From positions 1 through 13,157 of the forward strand of contig JAGLRY010000032.1 in NCBI GenBank assembly GCA_023135995.1: a DNA stretch of 13,157 nucleotides, in the 5' to 3' direction. Both the position numbers and the translations under genes were made by a program. The notes under the pieces are model-generated. The model ran no database searches and had not been told where the DNA came from. It was given only the letters and a program-made list of their open reading frames with translations. Each line of letters starts with the position of its first letter. Position 1 is the stretch's first letter. Below are positions 1 to 7,297 of the stretch, one piece after another. Source of the stretch: Candidatus Aminicenantota bacterium (GTDB taxonomy: Bacteria; Acidobacteriota; Aminicenantia; Aminicenantales; Aminicenantaceae).

Positions 1-56
1 ACCGACCCGACCTAACCAACCAAACTTCGTGGGCCACTGCCTCGACCTTAATGTTA

Positions 57-72
57 GGGTGGGGTGGGTTGG
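57..72 (+). other. G-rich run, possible G-quadruplex
   Basis: Seen: three runs of three or four G (57-59, 61-64, 66-68) separated by single T, followed by GG at 71-72. This is one G short of a standard four-tract quadruplex motif. It directly abuts the repeat copy at 73-95. The rest of 1-56 shows no gene or other recognisable feature. A folding role is only a possibility. Confidence 0.25.
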
Positions 73-95
73 CCTCAACTCGTGAATAATCCAGG
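73..95. repeat. Dispersed intergenic repeat, end copy 1
   Basis: This 23-bp stretch differs from 6931-6953 at one base only (A for G at the fifth position), and both contain ACTCGTGAATAATCCAGG. At 6931-6953 it forms the right end of a 76-bp inverted-repeat element. No matching left end is seen within 1-72, so this is either a solo end or an element whose other half lies outside the window or has diverged. It lies just downstream of the helix-turn-helix fragment at 119-322. Confidence 0.6.
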
Positions 96-118
96 ATAAT
101 AAAAAGAGGTGAAGAAGA

Positions 119-322
119 CTAATGGAGATTGTAATTTTCGCGTCTGTTGTGGATCGTCGGCCATGAGATGTGCAGGATCTCTGCCGCTTCGGAGACATTG
201 TCACCCGTAATGTCCAGCACATATCCGATGTAATCGCTTTTTAGATTCTCCAGCGTGGGCAGCTTAACTCGAAAGTTAGCATCGTTGTTGAAGACGAGAT
301 AAAAATACAGATATTTAGGCAT
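119..322 (-). pseudogene. Fis-type helix-turn-helix remnant of an NtrC-class regulator
   Basis: A 67-residue product if started at the ATG at 322, which has an AAGGG Shine-Dalgarno 7 nt upstream; an in-frame GTG at 343 would add 7 residues. The last ~47 residues align without gaps, apart from the final residue, to the C-terminal Fis/HTH_8 helices of the regulator at 1245-2630. Shared positions include L-TL--L, YI-Y-LD, G-N, A-IL-IS and a final YN. The AAA+ and receiver domains are absent, and only 36 bp separate the frame from the next gene. In the recognition helix the usual S-R-T-T-L is changed to S-W-P-T-I, and a normally buried leucine is replaced by arginine, which points to decay. It could instead be a free-standing small DNA-binding protein; the clean reading frame and plausible ribosome site leave that open. 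Confidence 0.5.
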
Positions 323-379
323 TGGATTACCCTTAAATCCCACTCTTGTCTGTACAATTTTCTCTTAAGCCTGATATTT

Positions 380-1009
380 TCATCGGACATCCTGAATCAT
401 TCTAATGTTGTTGGCAACGACATAGGACATCGCAAAATTTGCAGCCACACTGAGTACCCATGCCAGTGGCTTGTTCTTTTTATAGAGATTCTTGAGGATG
501 TAGATATCCAACGCTGCCACTCCAAGCTTGACGGCTGTGAAAAGATAAATATTTTGCGTGATCGGCTTCATGGCGGGATTTGCCTCTTCAAGCTCTTTGT
601 GCTTCAGTGCTTGAACTGTGGAGAGATAATCCGCAACGTTTAATGCTGTCAGCGTTATTAATGATGTTGTGTAGAACGAATTTTGGAGTTTAGAAATTCT
701 GGGAGGGGCTTGAATGTTTTGGTTTGGTTTAGGAGAAGCCGTAGCATCTCTCAGCACAAACGGCCGGGATTCTAATTGTCGCGACTCATCCATCGCCAAT
801 CGGGAGAGATCCAGCTGCCCTATAGATTGGGAATTGACTGGAGTCAAATCTAGAGAAAACTCAAGTTTATCCTCTCCTGAATTTTTTTCACTCTCCGAAG
901 AGTCCCACACAGTTTCTGCAGCGAGTCCTGTGACTGTAAAGATGAACACAAAACAAAGTGCAGCGGAAATAATCCAAAAACGATGGTTATGAGCTTCCCT
1001 TTTTTTCAC
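380..1009 (-). CDS. Exported/membrane DUF5658-like protein under sigma-54 control
   Basis: A 209-residue protein read from a GTG at 1009, chosen because AAGGAG (1017-1022) sits 7 nt upstream; a longer ATG frame from 1057 would run through the sigma-54 promoter and ribosome site and is rejected. Seen: a basic N-terminus followed by a hydrophobic stretch (residues 11-31) ending in L-A-A, a signal peptide or anchor. A hydrophilic, probably extracytoplasmic linker follows (about 32-110), then three hydrophobic segments (about 113-134, 151-174, 181-199). The motif N124-x-x-D127 with E-x-N-P (142-145) in the following loop recalls the DUF5658 family, whose function is unknown. It lies downstream of the enhancer-binding protein gene, separated by 235 bp containing a sigma-54 promoter and a dyad, so it is most likely a target of that regulator. 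The biochemical role cannot be told from sequence. Confidence 0.8.
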   Translation of the reverse strand: MKKREAHNHRFWIISAALCFVFIFTVTGLAAETVWDSSESEKNSGEDKLEFSLDLTPVNSQSIGQLDLSRLAMDESRQLESRPFVLRDATASPKPNQNIQAPPRISKLQNSFYTTSLITLTALNVADYLSTVQALKHKELEEANPAMKPITQNIYLFTAVKLGVAALDIYILKNLYKKNKPLAWVLSVAANFAMSYVVANNIRMIQDVR

Positions 1010-1016
1010 GGCATCT

Positions 1017-1022
1017 CTCCTT
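1017..1022 (-). promoter_or_regulatory. Shine-Dalgarno site that fixes the GTG start at 1009
   Basis: Minus-strand AAGGAG followed by 7 nt and GTG. It decides the start of the DUF5658-like gene in favour of GTG and against the upstream in-frame ATG at 1057. Confidence 0.75.
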
Positions 1023-1040
1023 GTTCCAAAGTGATTAATA

Positions 1041-1058
1041 AGCAAGAAAGATGCCACA
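1041..1058 (-). promoter_or_regulatory. Sigma-54 (-24/-12) promoter
   Basis: On the minus strand the sequence reads TGTGGCAT, five bases, then TTGCT. The invariant GG (1054-1055) and GC (1042-1043) are separated by exactly 10 nt, as sigma-54 holoenzyme requires, and the flanks match the consensus TGGCAC-N5-TTGCA closely. The start of transcription would fall near 1030, giving a leader of about 20 nt that still contains the AAGGAG ribosome site. Such promoters need an activator of the class encoded next door (1245-2630). Confidence 0.75.
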
Positions 1059-1146
1059 AAACAATGATTGAGTATCTTATTGAAAATAAAGAAATTAAAT
1101 AAGATCCAGGAAAGTATTGTCTGGCAAAACTTGTGTTAAGAAATTG

Positions 1147-1217
1147 GACACTTATTTTCTATTCATCTTTTAAATTATAGAAAATAAATGAATTATATAG
1201 ATTATAACAGAAGTGTC
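1147..1217. promoter_or_regulatory. AT-rich nested dyad, candidate activator binding site
   Basis: An 11-bp perfect inverted repeat, TTATTTTCTAT (1152-1162) and ATAGAAAATAA (1177-1187), has a 14-bp spacer. It is nested within a second 7-bp perfect inverted repeat, GACACTT (1147-1153) and AAGTGTC (1211-1217). The inner dyad centre lies about 140 bp upstream of the expected sigma-54 transcription start, a usual distance for enhancer-binding sites. There is no GC-rich stem or T-tract, so an intrinsic terminator for the upstream regulator gene is less likely. The link to the regulator is inferred from position only. Confidence 0.45.
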
Positions 1218-1244
1218 TAAATATTGTTCATTTGCAGGAGTGGA

Positions 1245-2630
1245 TCAGCGGGAAATGTTGTACTTTTTCAGCTTATTGTAAAGTGTGGTTCTCGATATGT
1301 TGAGGATTTTGGCTGTTTTTTTCAGGTTGTTGCCGACGAGGTCAAGCAGATAGATAATATACTCTTTTTCAAGCTCATCCAGAGTGGACAAGTGCTCTCT
1401 ACCGATAAAAGGAAGTTTTGTGGATGGTGGCGCTGATTCTTGGAGGTACTCGGGCAGATCAGAGATATCGATGAAGTGGGACTTGGCAAGAATGGTCGCT
1501 CGTTCCAGAACGTTCTCCAGTTCTCGGACATTTCCAGGCCACTCATAATTCTGGAATAACTTCTGAACGTGTTGGGAGACTCCCTTCAAATCCTTATTAA
1601 ACTTCTTGCTGTAGATGTCGAGGAAATGTCTCATCAGTATTGGGATATCTTCCGACCGCTCTCTCAGGGGAGGAAGATGGATCTCCACCTTATTCAACCG
1701 GTGAAAGAGGTCCTCACGGAATGTGCCCTTTTTTATGCCATCCCGCAAGTTACGGCTGGTCGCAGCGATCACTCTGACATCGACCTTTCGCGTTTCATTC
1801 GAACCCAGTGGCCTGAACTCGTGCTGCTCCAGAACCCGGAGGAGCTTTGCTTGTATTGAAAGGGGAATTTCTCCGATCTCATCCAGAAAAATAATGCCAT
1901 CGTGGGCCACTTCAAACAGACCCTTTTTATTCTTGTCGGCCCCTGTGAACGCGCCTTTGACATAACCAAAAAGTTCTGATTCAAAAAGATTTTCAGGAAT
2001 GGAGACGCAATCACAGATAATGAAATGGGAGTTTTCTGAAGGACTGAGATTACGGATGGCTCGAGCCACCATCTCTTTGCCCGTTCCAGTCTCTCCTGTG
2101 ATCAGAATACTCGTGAAATATTTGGCGACTTTATCGATGAGAGCAAAGATCTCGAGCATGTAGGGGCTTTTTCCAATGATATTCTGGAAAAAATACTTTT
2201 TCTCGAGCTTTTTTTCCAGAAGAAAAGTTTCCCGTCTGAGGGTTCTTTTATTGATGATCTCAGAAAAGATCTCTTCGATGATCTCTGTTTGCAACGGTTT
2301 TGTCAGATAAGTCGTCGCTCCCTGATTGATCAGACTGACAACTTTCTCTGCATGTAAAGGTTTTCCTATGACAATCATATTCACGAGGGGATCAAATTGT
2401 CTGATCCGATCGATGAGCTTTCGTCCTTGAGCCTCGTCCTTATCTAAATCGATAATAATAGCATGGATGCTGCATTTTTGTATGATTGGGAAAATGTCTG
2501 CGTCAGGCGGCGAAAAATACAGCCCCAGATCACTCCCCAGAGAGGTCTGATTGATGCTTTCATATGGAGATGTGTTTTCATCCAAGATTAGAAGATTCAG
2601 GACGGAGGCTGTTTCTCTGTTGCTATTCAT
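1245..2630 (-). CDS. Sigma-54-dependent response regulator, NtrC class
   Basis: A 461-residue bacterial enhancer-binding protein of usual length. Domains in order: an N-terminal receiver (about 10-125) with D61 as likely phospho-acceptor, D17/E18 as acidic pocket and K111 in L-T-K-P; an AAA+ domain (about 150-390); and a C-terminal Fis-type helix-turn-helix (about 420-459). The AAA+ domain shows Walker A GETGTGKE (179-186), the sigma-54-contacting GAFTGA loop (226-231), Walker B with F-L-D-E (248-251), the L-R-E-R sensor region (322-325) and W-P-G-N-V-R-E-L-E (364-372). It should hydrolyse ATP to open sigma-54 promoters when phosphorylated by an unidentified histidine kinase. The receiver is divergent: the conserved Thr/Ser after beta-4 appears to be G89, so normal phospho-switching is uncertain. 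No kinase gene is in the window. The ATG at 2630 has no strong Shine-Dalgarno. The nearest likely target is the sigma-54 promoter at 1041-1058. Confidence 0.95.
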   Translation of the reverse strand: MNSNRETASVLNLLILDENTSPYESINQTSLGSDLGLYFSPPDADIFPIIQKCSIHAIIIDLDKDEAQGRKLIDRIRQFDPLVNMIVIGKPLHAEKVVSLINQGATTYLTKPLQTEIIEEIFSEIINKRTLRRETFLLEKKLEKKYFFQNIIGKSPYMLEIFALIDKVAKYFTSILITGETGTGKEMVARAIRNLSPSENSHFIICDCVSIPENLFESELFGYVKGAFTGADKNKKGLFEVAHDGIIFLDEIGEIPLSIQAKLLRVLEQHEFRPLGSNETRKVDVRVIAATSRNLRDGIKKGTFREDLFHRLNKVEIHLPPLRERSEDIPILMRHFLDIYSKKFNKDLKGVSQHVQKLFQNYEWPGNVRELENVLERATILAKSHFIDISDLPEYLQESAPPSTKLPFIGREHLSTLDELEKEYIIYLLDLVGNNLKKTAKILNISRTTLYNKLKKYNISR

Positions 2631-2707
2631 TTAAGGTGATTATTTCCAAATGATAGGTTAGACTATGTTATCAATTTACCCCATATTTTACAAACAACTT
2701 AGGGCGC

Positions 2708-5700
2708 TTATTTTTTTTCTATCTCGCCGGGTCGACGTCTCACAAACTGGATGTGGATTCTGCCTTGGATTTCTTCTTCGATACGAGCGATCTCGTGCTG
2801 GGCTTGCGTCAAGTAATTGACGTGGGCTTGCAGATAGGACAATCCCTGATCGATGAGGAAATTGAGCCAAGCTCCATGGGCGGTTTCGTCCATGAGCTCG
2901 GGGGTTTCCTCGACTACTGTGATGCGTCTACGCGAGGATAATCGACTTTCCCTGGAGGATCTTCGTTTGGCATAGAGATTCACCCCGTCATAGATTTCGA
3001 GATAGTTCATGTGAGGTTGCCAACGCGCAGCCCAGCGGTAATATCGGTCATAGAATTTTTTATTCGACGCCTGGATTTTTTCATTGGCCGCGAATTCTTT
3101 GATGATAGATGCCCTGAGGTCTTCACCCGCTTTTTTCCAGTCTTTGAAAATGGGGAGCGTGACGCTCCGGAAATAGGCGAACCAACCGCGAGGGATCCAG
3201 TAGTCACGGAAGAGATAGGGTGAGTAGTTGGAGAATTGTTGAACCCATTCATGGGAGGGATAACCATGAAGGTTGAGATGGATATCTGGTAGCCACTTCT
3301 CCCATAAGTTTTTCCGGACCTTTGCTTCTGGAAGTAAGGGTTTGGAGGCATTCACCTGGTATCCGACATCGATTCCCAGGGATGTGTAACGCCCGGCATG
3401 CAGGCTGTGGTGGGGTGTGATCTTTTGGAGCTCATACGCAAGTGCGGCGCCATCGGGATTTTCAAGGGGATGAAGGACAAAATTCATCTTTTTCAGATAT
3501 TCCTGGTATGTGGAGTCTGTTGCCAGGAGTTCTGCAAACTTGAGGATGTAATTTGTGGCAGAGACCTCATTGGCATGCTGACGGCCGCTGAGATAGAGGG
3601 TGGGTTTAAAAGTGATCAATCGGGGAAGAGATACATATTTTTCGAGTGGCGTATACACTTCCAGTACTGGAATTTTTCTCTTTTCATAGGACTGCCCTGC
3701 AAAATAGGCCTTGATTGTTTTGTGCCTGGAGAGTTTGGATACGATGTCGAGGCACATTTCCGGGGATATGATTTTATCGGTGGGGACAAAAGCTTCGCCC
3801 GGGAATTGCTCAGGATCGGAAGGGAGAGATGTGACTTCTATTGGTTTCACGGGAAAAGATTCGTCTTTCACCAGCTCTTTGTGTTTGATCCTCCAGGTCA
3901 AAGTACTCAATCCGGGAAAATATATGGAGGAGGCCAGCCTATCCTTCTCCAGCAACTCTCTGTAGGCATGGATGATCTCTATAATACTGAGGTAATCAGA
4001 CTCTTTTTCTATTTCGAAAGAGACAAGGATGTTTGCGATCTCTGCGCTCTTCCCGTCATATGTCAATTCGGGGATACGCAACTCTTTTATTTTAAGCTCC
4101 GGGAAAGTCAAAGTCTTTGTGTGCTCTCTTTTCTCCCGCTCTTTCCAATGGAGGATGATCTGAGGAGTTTTGGCTTGCCATCCATCGAATTGGACTTTGA
4201 CTCTTCCTGGTTTTCCTTCACTGGAGGGATGGATCAAGGGGAGGACGTTTCCCGGTGCCGAGTACCGTGACGTGTCCTCTTGTGTCTCCCTCGCATCCAG
4301 TTCAACATCGGTTATGCCACGCAGAAAATCCAGTGTGTCAAAATAGACCTCGTCATGGATTGCCTCAAGGCTGCTTATGATCTCCTGGTCAAGACCCAAG
4401 AGATAATCCGGTTCACTGAACCACATTTCTATAAGGAGTCTCTTGAAATAGGGCTGTTTTTTGAATGAGGGTTCATTTCCCGTCTTCTCCAGGATGTAGG
4501 AGTAGACTTCAGGGAGAATTTCTTTTTGATAGTAATCCCAGAAGTGCTCGAGGTCACTCTTCAATGCGGTGTCGAGGATGGGCTGTGTTCCCTGTTCGAT
4601 CTTCAGCCAACCAGTCGTGCGTCTGACTGTTCCCCATTCTGGCAGCACGTTCAAATAAAGCGATTCGATAATTCTTGGAGAAAAACTATCTGTGAACAGA
4701 CACGTTCCTCCTTCTCCGTAAGCAAGAACCTCGTAAATAGGGTGCCCTTCTTCTTTTTTTTCGAACGTGATATTTTCGATAGGGATCCCGGCATCCTTGG
4801 CTATAATTTCATCCACAGGATAGAGTTCCTGGAGCCAGCGATAGGGATCAGCATAGAATCTTTTGGGCTTACTGAAGTCGTCTTTTTCTTCTGAGAATCG
4901 GATTGTGATCCGGTCGATCTTTTTCTTCCTAAGCTCGGGGATAACCTTTTCTGTAAGCCAGAAGAATCCTTGTTTGTATGAGGATAAGACCTCAACTTCG
5001 AAACTGGAAATTCCACTTCGGTCGAGAATGTCTTCGATCCTGTGTGTCAGCTGACGTCTGACTTCAGGAGACTCACTCACTCTCAAATGAATCTTTACCG
5101 GTTCGCTCGAACCGGAAACACGAGAGATCTGACGCCCAATCAGGTTGAGAGCTTCTTCTCCCTCCCAAGGGAATTGTTTCTCTTTTAAGAATACATTTTT
5201 GCCGTCCTGCAGCTTGTAACTCTTTATGTCGAACAAATCCACAGACAGTGTCTCTTTGAGTTGTTTTTCCAAGGCCGATTCATACTTCTTATTTTCTTGG
5301 TGGAGATAGAGTTTAGCCCGGAAAAATTCGAGGTCTTTATCTTTGATATCCTCGATGATAATCGAATCCATCTGATGTTTGAAGTAGGCCTCTGCGCTCC
5401 CGTATTTTCCTGTGAGGAACTCCTCAACAACTCCGGGAATCTCATGGATCTCTGAATGCCCTTCACCGTATTCATCGAGATAGGGGTACGTTTGACTCAG
5501 GTAGGCAAGTATTTTTTCGAGACCTTCCCTGTCGCTTCCCATCACCACAAGAGCATTGGATGGATTGAAGGCTTTGGGGATGATTGTTGCCATCCCCTGA
5601 CCGGGCAGGAGTGGCGGAGGCTTGAGTTTCCCGATCTTTATGAGTGATTTATATAGTGTGTTTGTTGATCCGATGAGGATCGGGGAGATGAGCCCTTTTT

Positions 5701-6847
5701 CGTCCTCTATCTCTTTATCCAGATAGAGAAGGGGAAAGGACCCTCCAGCGGAAAACAGCACCAATTTGGACGCCAGTGCGCTCACACTCTCTATGCTTGT
5801 TTCTTGAGGGATGATGATCTTACTGTCGATCTTGTCCTGAATTTTATCCTCGTTGATGTCTGAGTAAAATCCTTTTGTTGAAAACATACTGAGAAGGTCA
5901 TAATCTTTCCCTTCGATCTTTGGCCTGGCAACGGATTTGTAAGATGGAGTCAGCAGACGTTTGGGATAACCGACGCGGTGAAGATAAAACTCAGAATGTT
6001 GGGATCCGGAGCGGAGTTCAAAAGAAATTTGGGCACACCCAGCATAAGTCAGAATATGTGTGCGGAGTCCTTTTTGATGGTGGCTTTTTAGCTCCTCGAG
6101 TGTGTGGAGAGCTAGTTCTTTCTGTTCTGAGTTAGGGAAATCGATCCTTACCCGCATCGTTTTGATCTCGCCGTGGTTAAATCTCAACCGCTGGAGAGAT
6201 TCGTGGGGAGAATCAGTAGGAGGGAATTCATAGAGAACAGTTTGAATGAGGGCTCGCTCGAATCTGACTCCCGCATCCTTAAAAAACGTGGCCAGGTCCT
6301 CTTCGAATGTGAGATAGGTGGCGCCTTCTTCTCTTCCCCAGATATCCCAGAGGTAAGGCCAACGGAGGAAAAAAGCTCGGCCGGTTCTAAGAAGAGTCTC
6401 CGGTGAACCGCCAACGACCGCTATTCCTGTCTGTCCTTTATCTTTAAAAACAGTCACAAAGCCTTGATGTTCGGATAGGGAAGAGGTGTCTAATATGCTC
6501 TGCCGCTCTAACCGTTTGGCCCATTTCGTTTGTCTTCCAATGAGAACCGGGAATATCGAAGGCATCTTTTCCCGAGTTTCAGATTCTTTTTTAACCAAAA
6601 ATAGATCAACCACTAGACTCTCAAGGTTAACTCGAGCGGCGATGTCAGAAGCAAGGGCAATCTCATAGGGATTTGGATTGTCGGGAATGATCATGCAGAG
6701 CGATATTTTATCTGCGAACGTATCTTTATCGGTGTCTTTGATCCCCTTTCCAGTAAGAAGAATTTGGGAGAGACTATCGATTTCATCGCTCCACCCACTG
6801 AAGGAAAACACAGCGAAAACAAGAACCAACGGAATTAACCTTTTCAT
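2708..6847 (-). CDS. Large exported M14-type zinc carboxypeptidase
   Basis: A 1379-residue protein with a signal peptide (basic start, hydrophobic core about 4-18), so it acts in the periplasm or outside the cell. The C-terminal ~350 residues carry the peptidase M14 signature: H1091-A-N-E1094 (HxxE zinc ligands) after a beta-strand ending S-G-R-Q; N-P-D-G (1130-1133); the third zinc-ligand candidate H1194 in L-N-L-H-G; and E1313/E1314 in V-V-E-E-T-P as likely catalytic glutamate. Classic M14 enzymes are 300-450 residues, so about 1000 residues precede the catalytic domain. That part is unassigned but has two similar segments (about 60-175 and 355-465), each with A-L-A-S, then P-V/I-L-I-G, then a V-V-G/M-G-S strand and a Y-P/W-P-Y-L helix end. 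The start is supported by AAAGGAG (6853-6859) 5 nt before the ATG. Substrate is unknown: peptides or peptidoglycan stem peptides are possible. It lies 77 bp upstream of the regulator gene on the same strand and could be cotranscribed with it. Confidence 0.88.
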   Translation of the reverse strand: MKRLIPLVLVFAVFSFSGWSDEIDSLSQILLTGKGIKDTDKDTFADKISLCMIIPDNPNPYEIALASDIAARVNLESLVVDLFLVKKESETREKMPSIFPVLIGRQTKWAKRLERQSILDTSSLSEHQGFVTVFKDKGQTGIAVVGGSPETLLRTGRAFFLRWPYLWDIWGREEGATYLTFEEDLATFFKDAGVRFERALIQTVLYEFPPTDSPHESLQRLRFNHGEIKTMRVRIDFPNSEQKELALHTLEELKSHHQKGLRTHILTYAGCAQISFELRSGSQHSEFYLHRVGYPKRLLTPSYKSVARPKIEGKDYDLLSMFSTKGFYSDINEDKIQDKIDSKIIIPQETSIESVSALASKLVLFSAGGSFPLLYLDKEIEDEKGLISPILIGSTNTLYKSLIKIGKLKPPPLLPGQGMATIIPKAFNPSNALVVMGSDREGLEKILAYLSQTYPYLDEYGEGHSEIHEIPGVVEEFLTGKYGSAEAYFKHQMDSIIIEDIKDKDLEFFRAKLYLHQENKKYESALEKQLKETLSVDLFDIKSYKLQDGKNVFLKEKQFPWEGEEALNLIGRQISRVSGSSEPVKIHLRVSESPEVRRQLTHRIEDILDRSGISSFEVEVLSSYKQGFFWLTEKVIPELRKKKIDRITIRFSEEKDDFSKPKRFYADPYRWLQELYPVDEIIAKDAGIPIENITFEKKEEGHPIYEVLAYGEGGTCLFTDSFSPRIIESLYLNVLPEWGTVRRTTGWLKIEQGTQPILDTALKSDLEHFWDYYQKEILPEVYSYILEKTGNEPSFKKQPYFKRLLIEMWFSEPDYLLGLDQEIISSLEAIHDEVYFDTLDFLRGITDVELDARETQEDTSRYSAPGNVLPLIHPSSEGKPGRVKVQFDGWQAKTPQIILHWKEREKREHTKTLTFPELKIKELRIPELTYDGKSAEIANILVSFEIEKESDYLSIIEIIHAYRELLEKDRLASSIYFPGLSTLTWRIKHKELVKDESFPVKPIEVTSLPSDPEQFPGEAFVPTDKIISPEMCLDIVSKLSRHKTIKAYFAGQSYEKRKIPVLEVYTPLEKYVSLPRLITFKPTLYLSGRQHANEVSATNYILKFAELLATDSTYQEYLKKMNFVLHPLENPDGAALAYELQKITPHHSLHAGRYTSLGIDVGYQVNASKPLLPEAKVRKNLWEKWLPDIHLNLHGYPSHEWVQQFSNYSPYLFRDYWIPRGWFAYFRSVTLPIFKDWKKAGEDLRASIIKEFAANEKIQASNKKFYDRYYRWAARWQPHMNYLEIYDGVNLYAKRRSSRESRLSSRRRITVVEETPELMDETAHGAWLNFLIDQGLSYLQAHVNYLTQAQHEIARIEEEIQGRIHIQFVRRRPGEIEKK

Positions 6848-6852
6848 TGTTG

Positions 6853-6859
6853 CTCCTTT
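6853..6859 (-). promoter_or_regulatory. Shine-Dalgarno site for the M14 peptidase gene
   Basis: Minus-strand AAAGGAG lies 5 nt before the ATG at 6847, fixing the start of the peptidase just ahead of its signal peptide. Confidence 0.75.
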
Positions 6860-6877
6860 GTGTTGACAGATACCAAG

Positions 6878-6953
6878 CCTGAACTATTCATAAAAAATGT
6901 CGATACTTTTGCGCCTTGCCTCTACGGCAACCTCGACTCGTGAATAATCCAGG
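6878..6953. repeat. 76-bp inverted-repeat element (dispersed family, full copy)
   Basis: The left end CCTGAACTATTCATA (6878-6892) and the reverse complement of the right end, CCTGGATTATTCACG (6939-6953), match at 11 of 15 bases. Between them a small inverted repeat TTGCC/GGCAA (6916-6930) flanks a 5-nt loop. The right end repeats at 73-95 with one mismatch. The left end with its CGATACTT tail repeats at 9670-9699, and a shorter part at 12320-12340. It has no coding capacity and looks like a small MITE-like or REP-like intergenic element. It falls within the predicted leader of the peptidase mRNA. Confidence 0.6.
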
Positions 6954-6962
6954 CTAGATTCA

Positions 6963-6991
6963 ATTCTGTTGGTATTAGAAAATCATGTCAA
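6963..6991 (-). promoter_or_regulatory. Candidate sigma-70 promoter of the M14 peptidase gene
   Basis: On the minus strand a consensus -35 TTGACA (6986-6991) is followed after 17 nt by CAGAAT (6963-6968), which matches four of six -10 positions including the A at position 2 and the final T. Transcription would begin near 6955, giving a leader of about 108 nt that contains nearly the whole 76-bp inverted-repeat element. Confidence 0.5.
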
Positions 6992-7121
6992 CAGTTTTTT
7001 CCGTGTACAGAAAACATCCTCAAATCCTTTGTGGCATGACTTGTATGCTAGCGGATTTAGATGATCAAATTGTGTGGTTGAGAAAACCGTGAGAAGGGCT
7101 GGACGGGCATGGTTCCTTTTT

Positions 7122-7170
7122 ATGTAGGGTCCGTTCCCCGAACGGACCGTTTGGGAAACGGTCCCTACAT
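7122..7170. repeat. 49-bp near-perfect palindrome, REP-like
   Basis: The sequence is symmetrical about A7146: 21 of 24 base pairs match, and one mismatch would be a G-U pair in RNA. The arms begin ATGTAGGG and end CCCTACAT, with CCGTT/AACGG blocks repeated inside. The GTAGGG-plus-CCGTT layout is typical of repetitive extragenic palindromes found in many phyla. No T-tract follows on either strand, so it is not a standard terminator for the genes around it, which both point away from it. No other copy is present in the window, so its repetitive nature is inferred. Confidence 0.65.
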
Positions 7171-7297
7171 CTAAAATGGAGAGAGTCCTGCAGATGTCTC
7201 GTTGTTCGTTTTCGAAACCACACATTGGGGCATTCGGTGCGTCATTCATCACGGATTTGGAGATGCTCTTCACAGCATAAAAAAGGCAAAAAAGAGG

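Noticed and set aside
391..402. Sequence CCTGAATCATTC resembling the dispersed repeat core
   Set aside because: It lies in the coding end of the DUF5658-like gene, lacks the following ATAAAA and tail, and is explained by codons.
1010..1057. Upstream ATG start for the DUF5658-like protein
   Set aside because: Starting at 1057 would place the sigma-54 -12 box, transcription start and AAGGAG site inside the gene; the GTG at 1009 has the correct ribosome site and gives a normal signal peptide.
3398..4270. 290-codon open frame on the plus strand
   Set aside because: It lies entirely inside the peptidase gene on the opposite strand, has no recognisable domain and no good ribosome site; it follows from the codon use of the real gene.
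6863..6890. Plus-strand TTGACA followed by an AT-rich stretch
   Set aside because: There is no acceptable -10 at 16-18 nt and no plus-strand gene within reach; the hexamer overlaps the peptidase leader on the other strand.
7031..7051. Plus-strand TGTGGCATGACTTGTATGC resembling a sigma-54 promoter
   Set aside because: GG and GC are 12 nt apart instead of 10, which sigma-54 holoenzyme does not tolerate.
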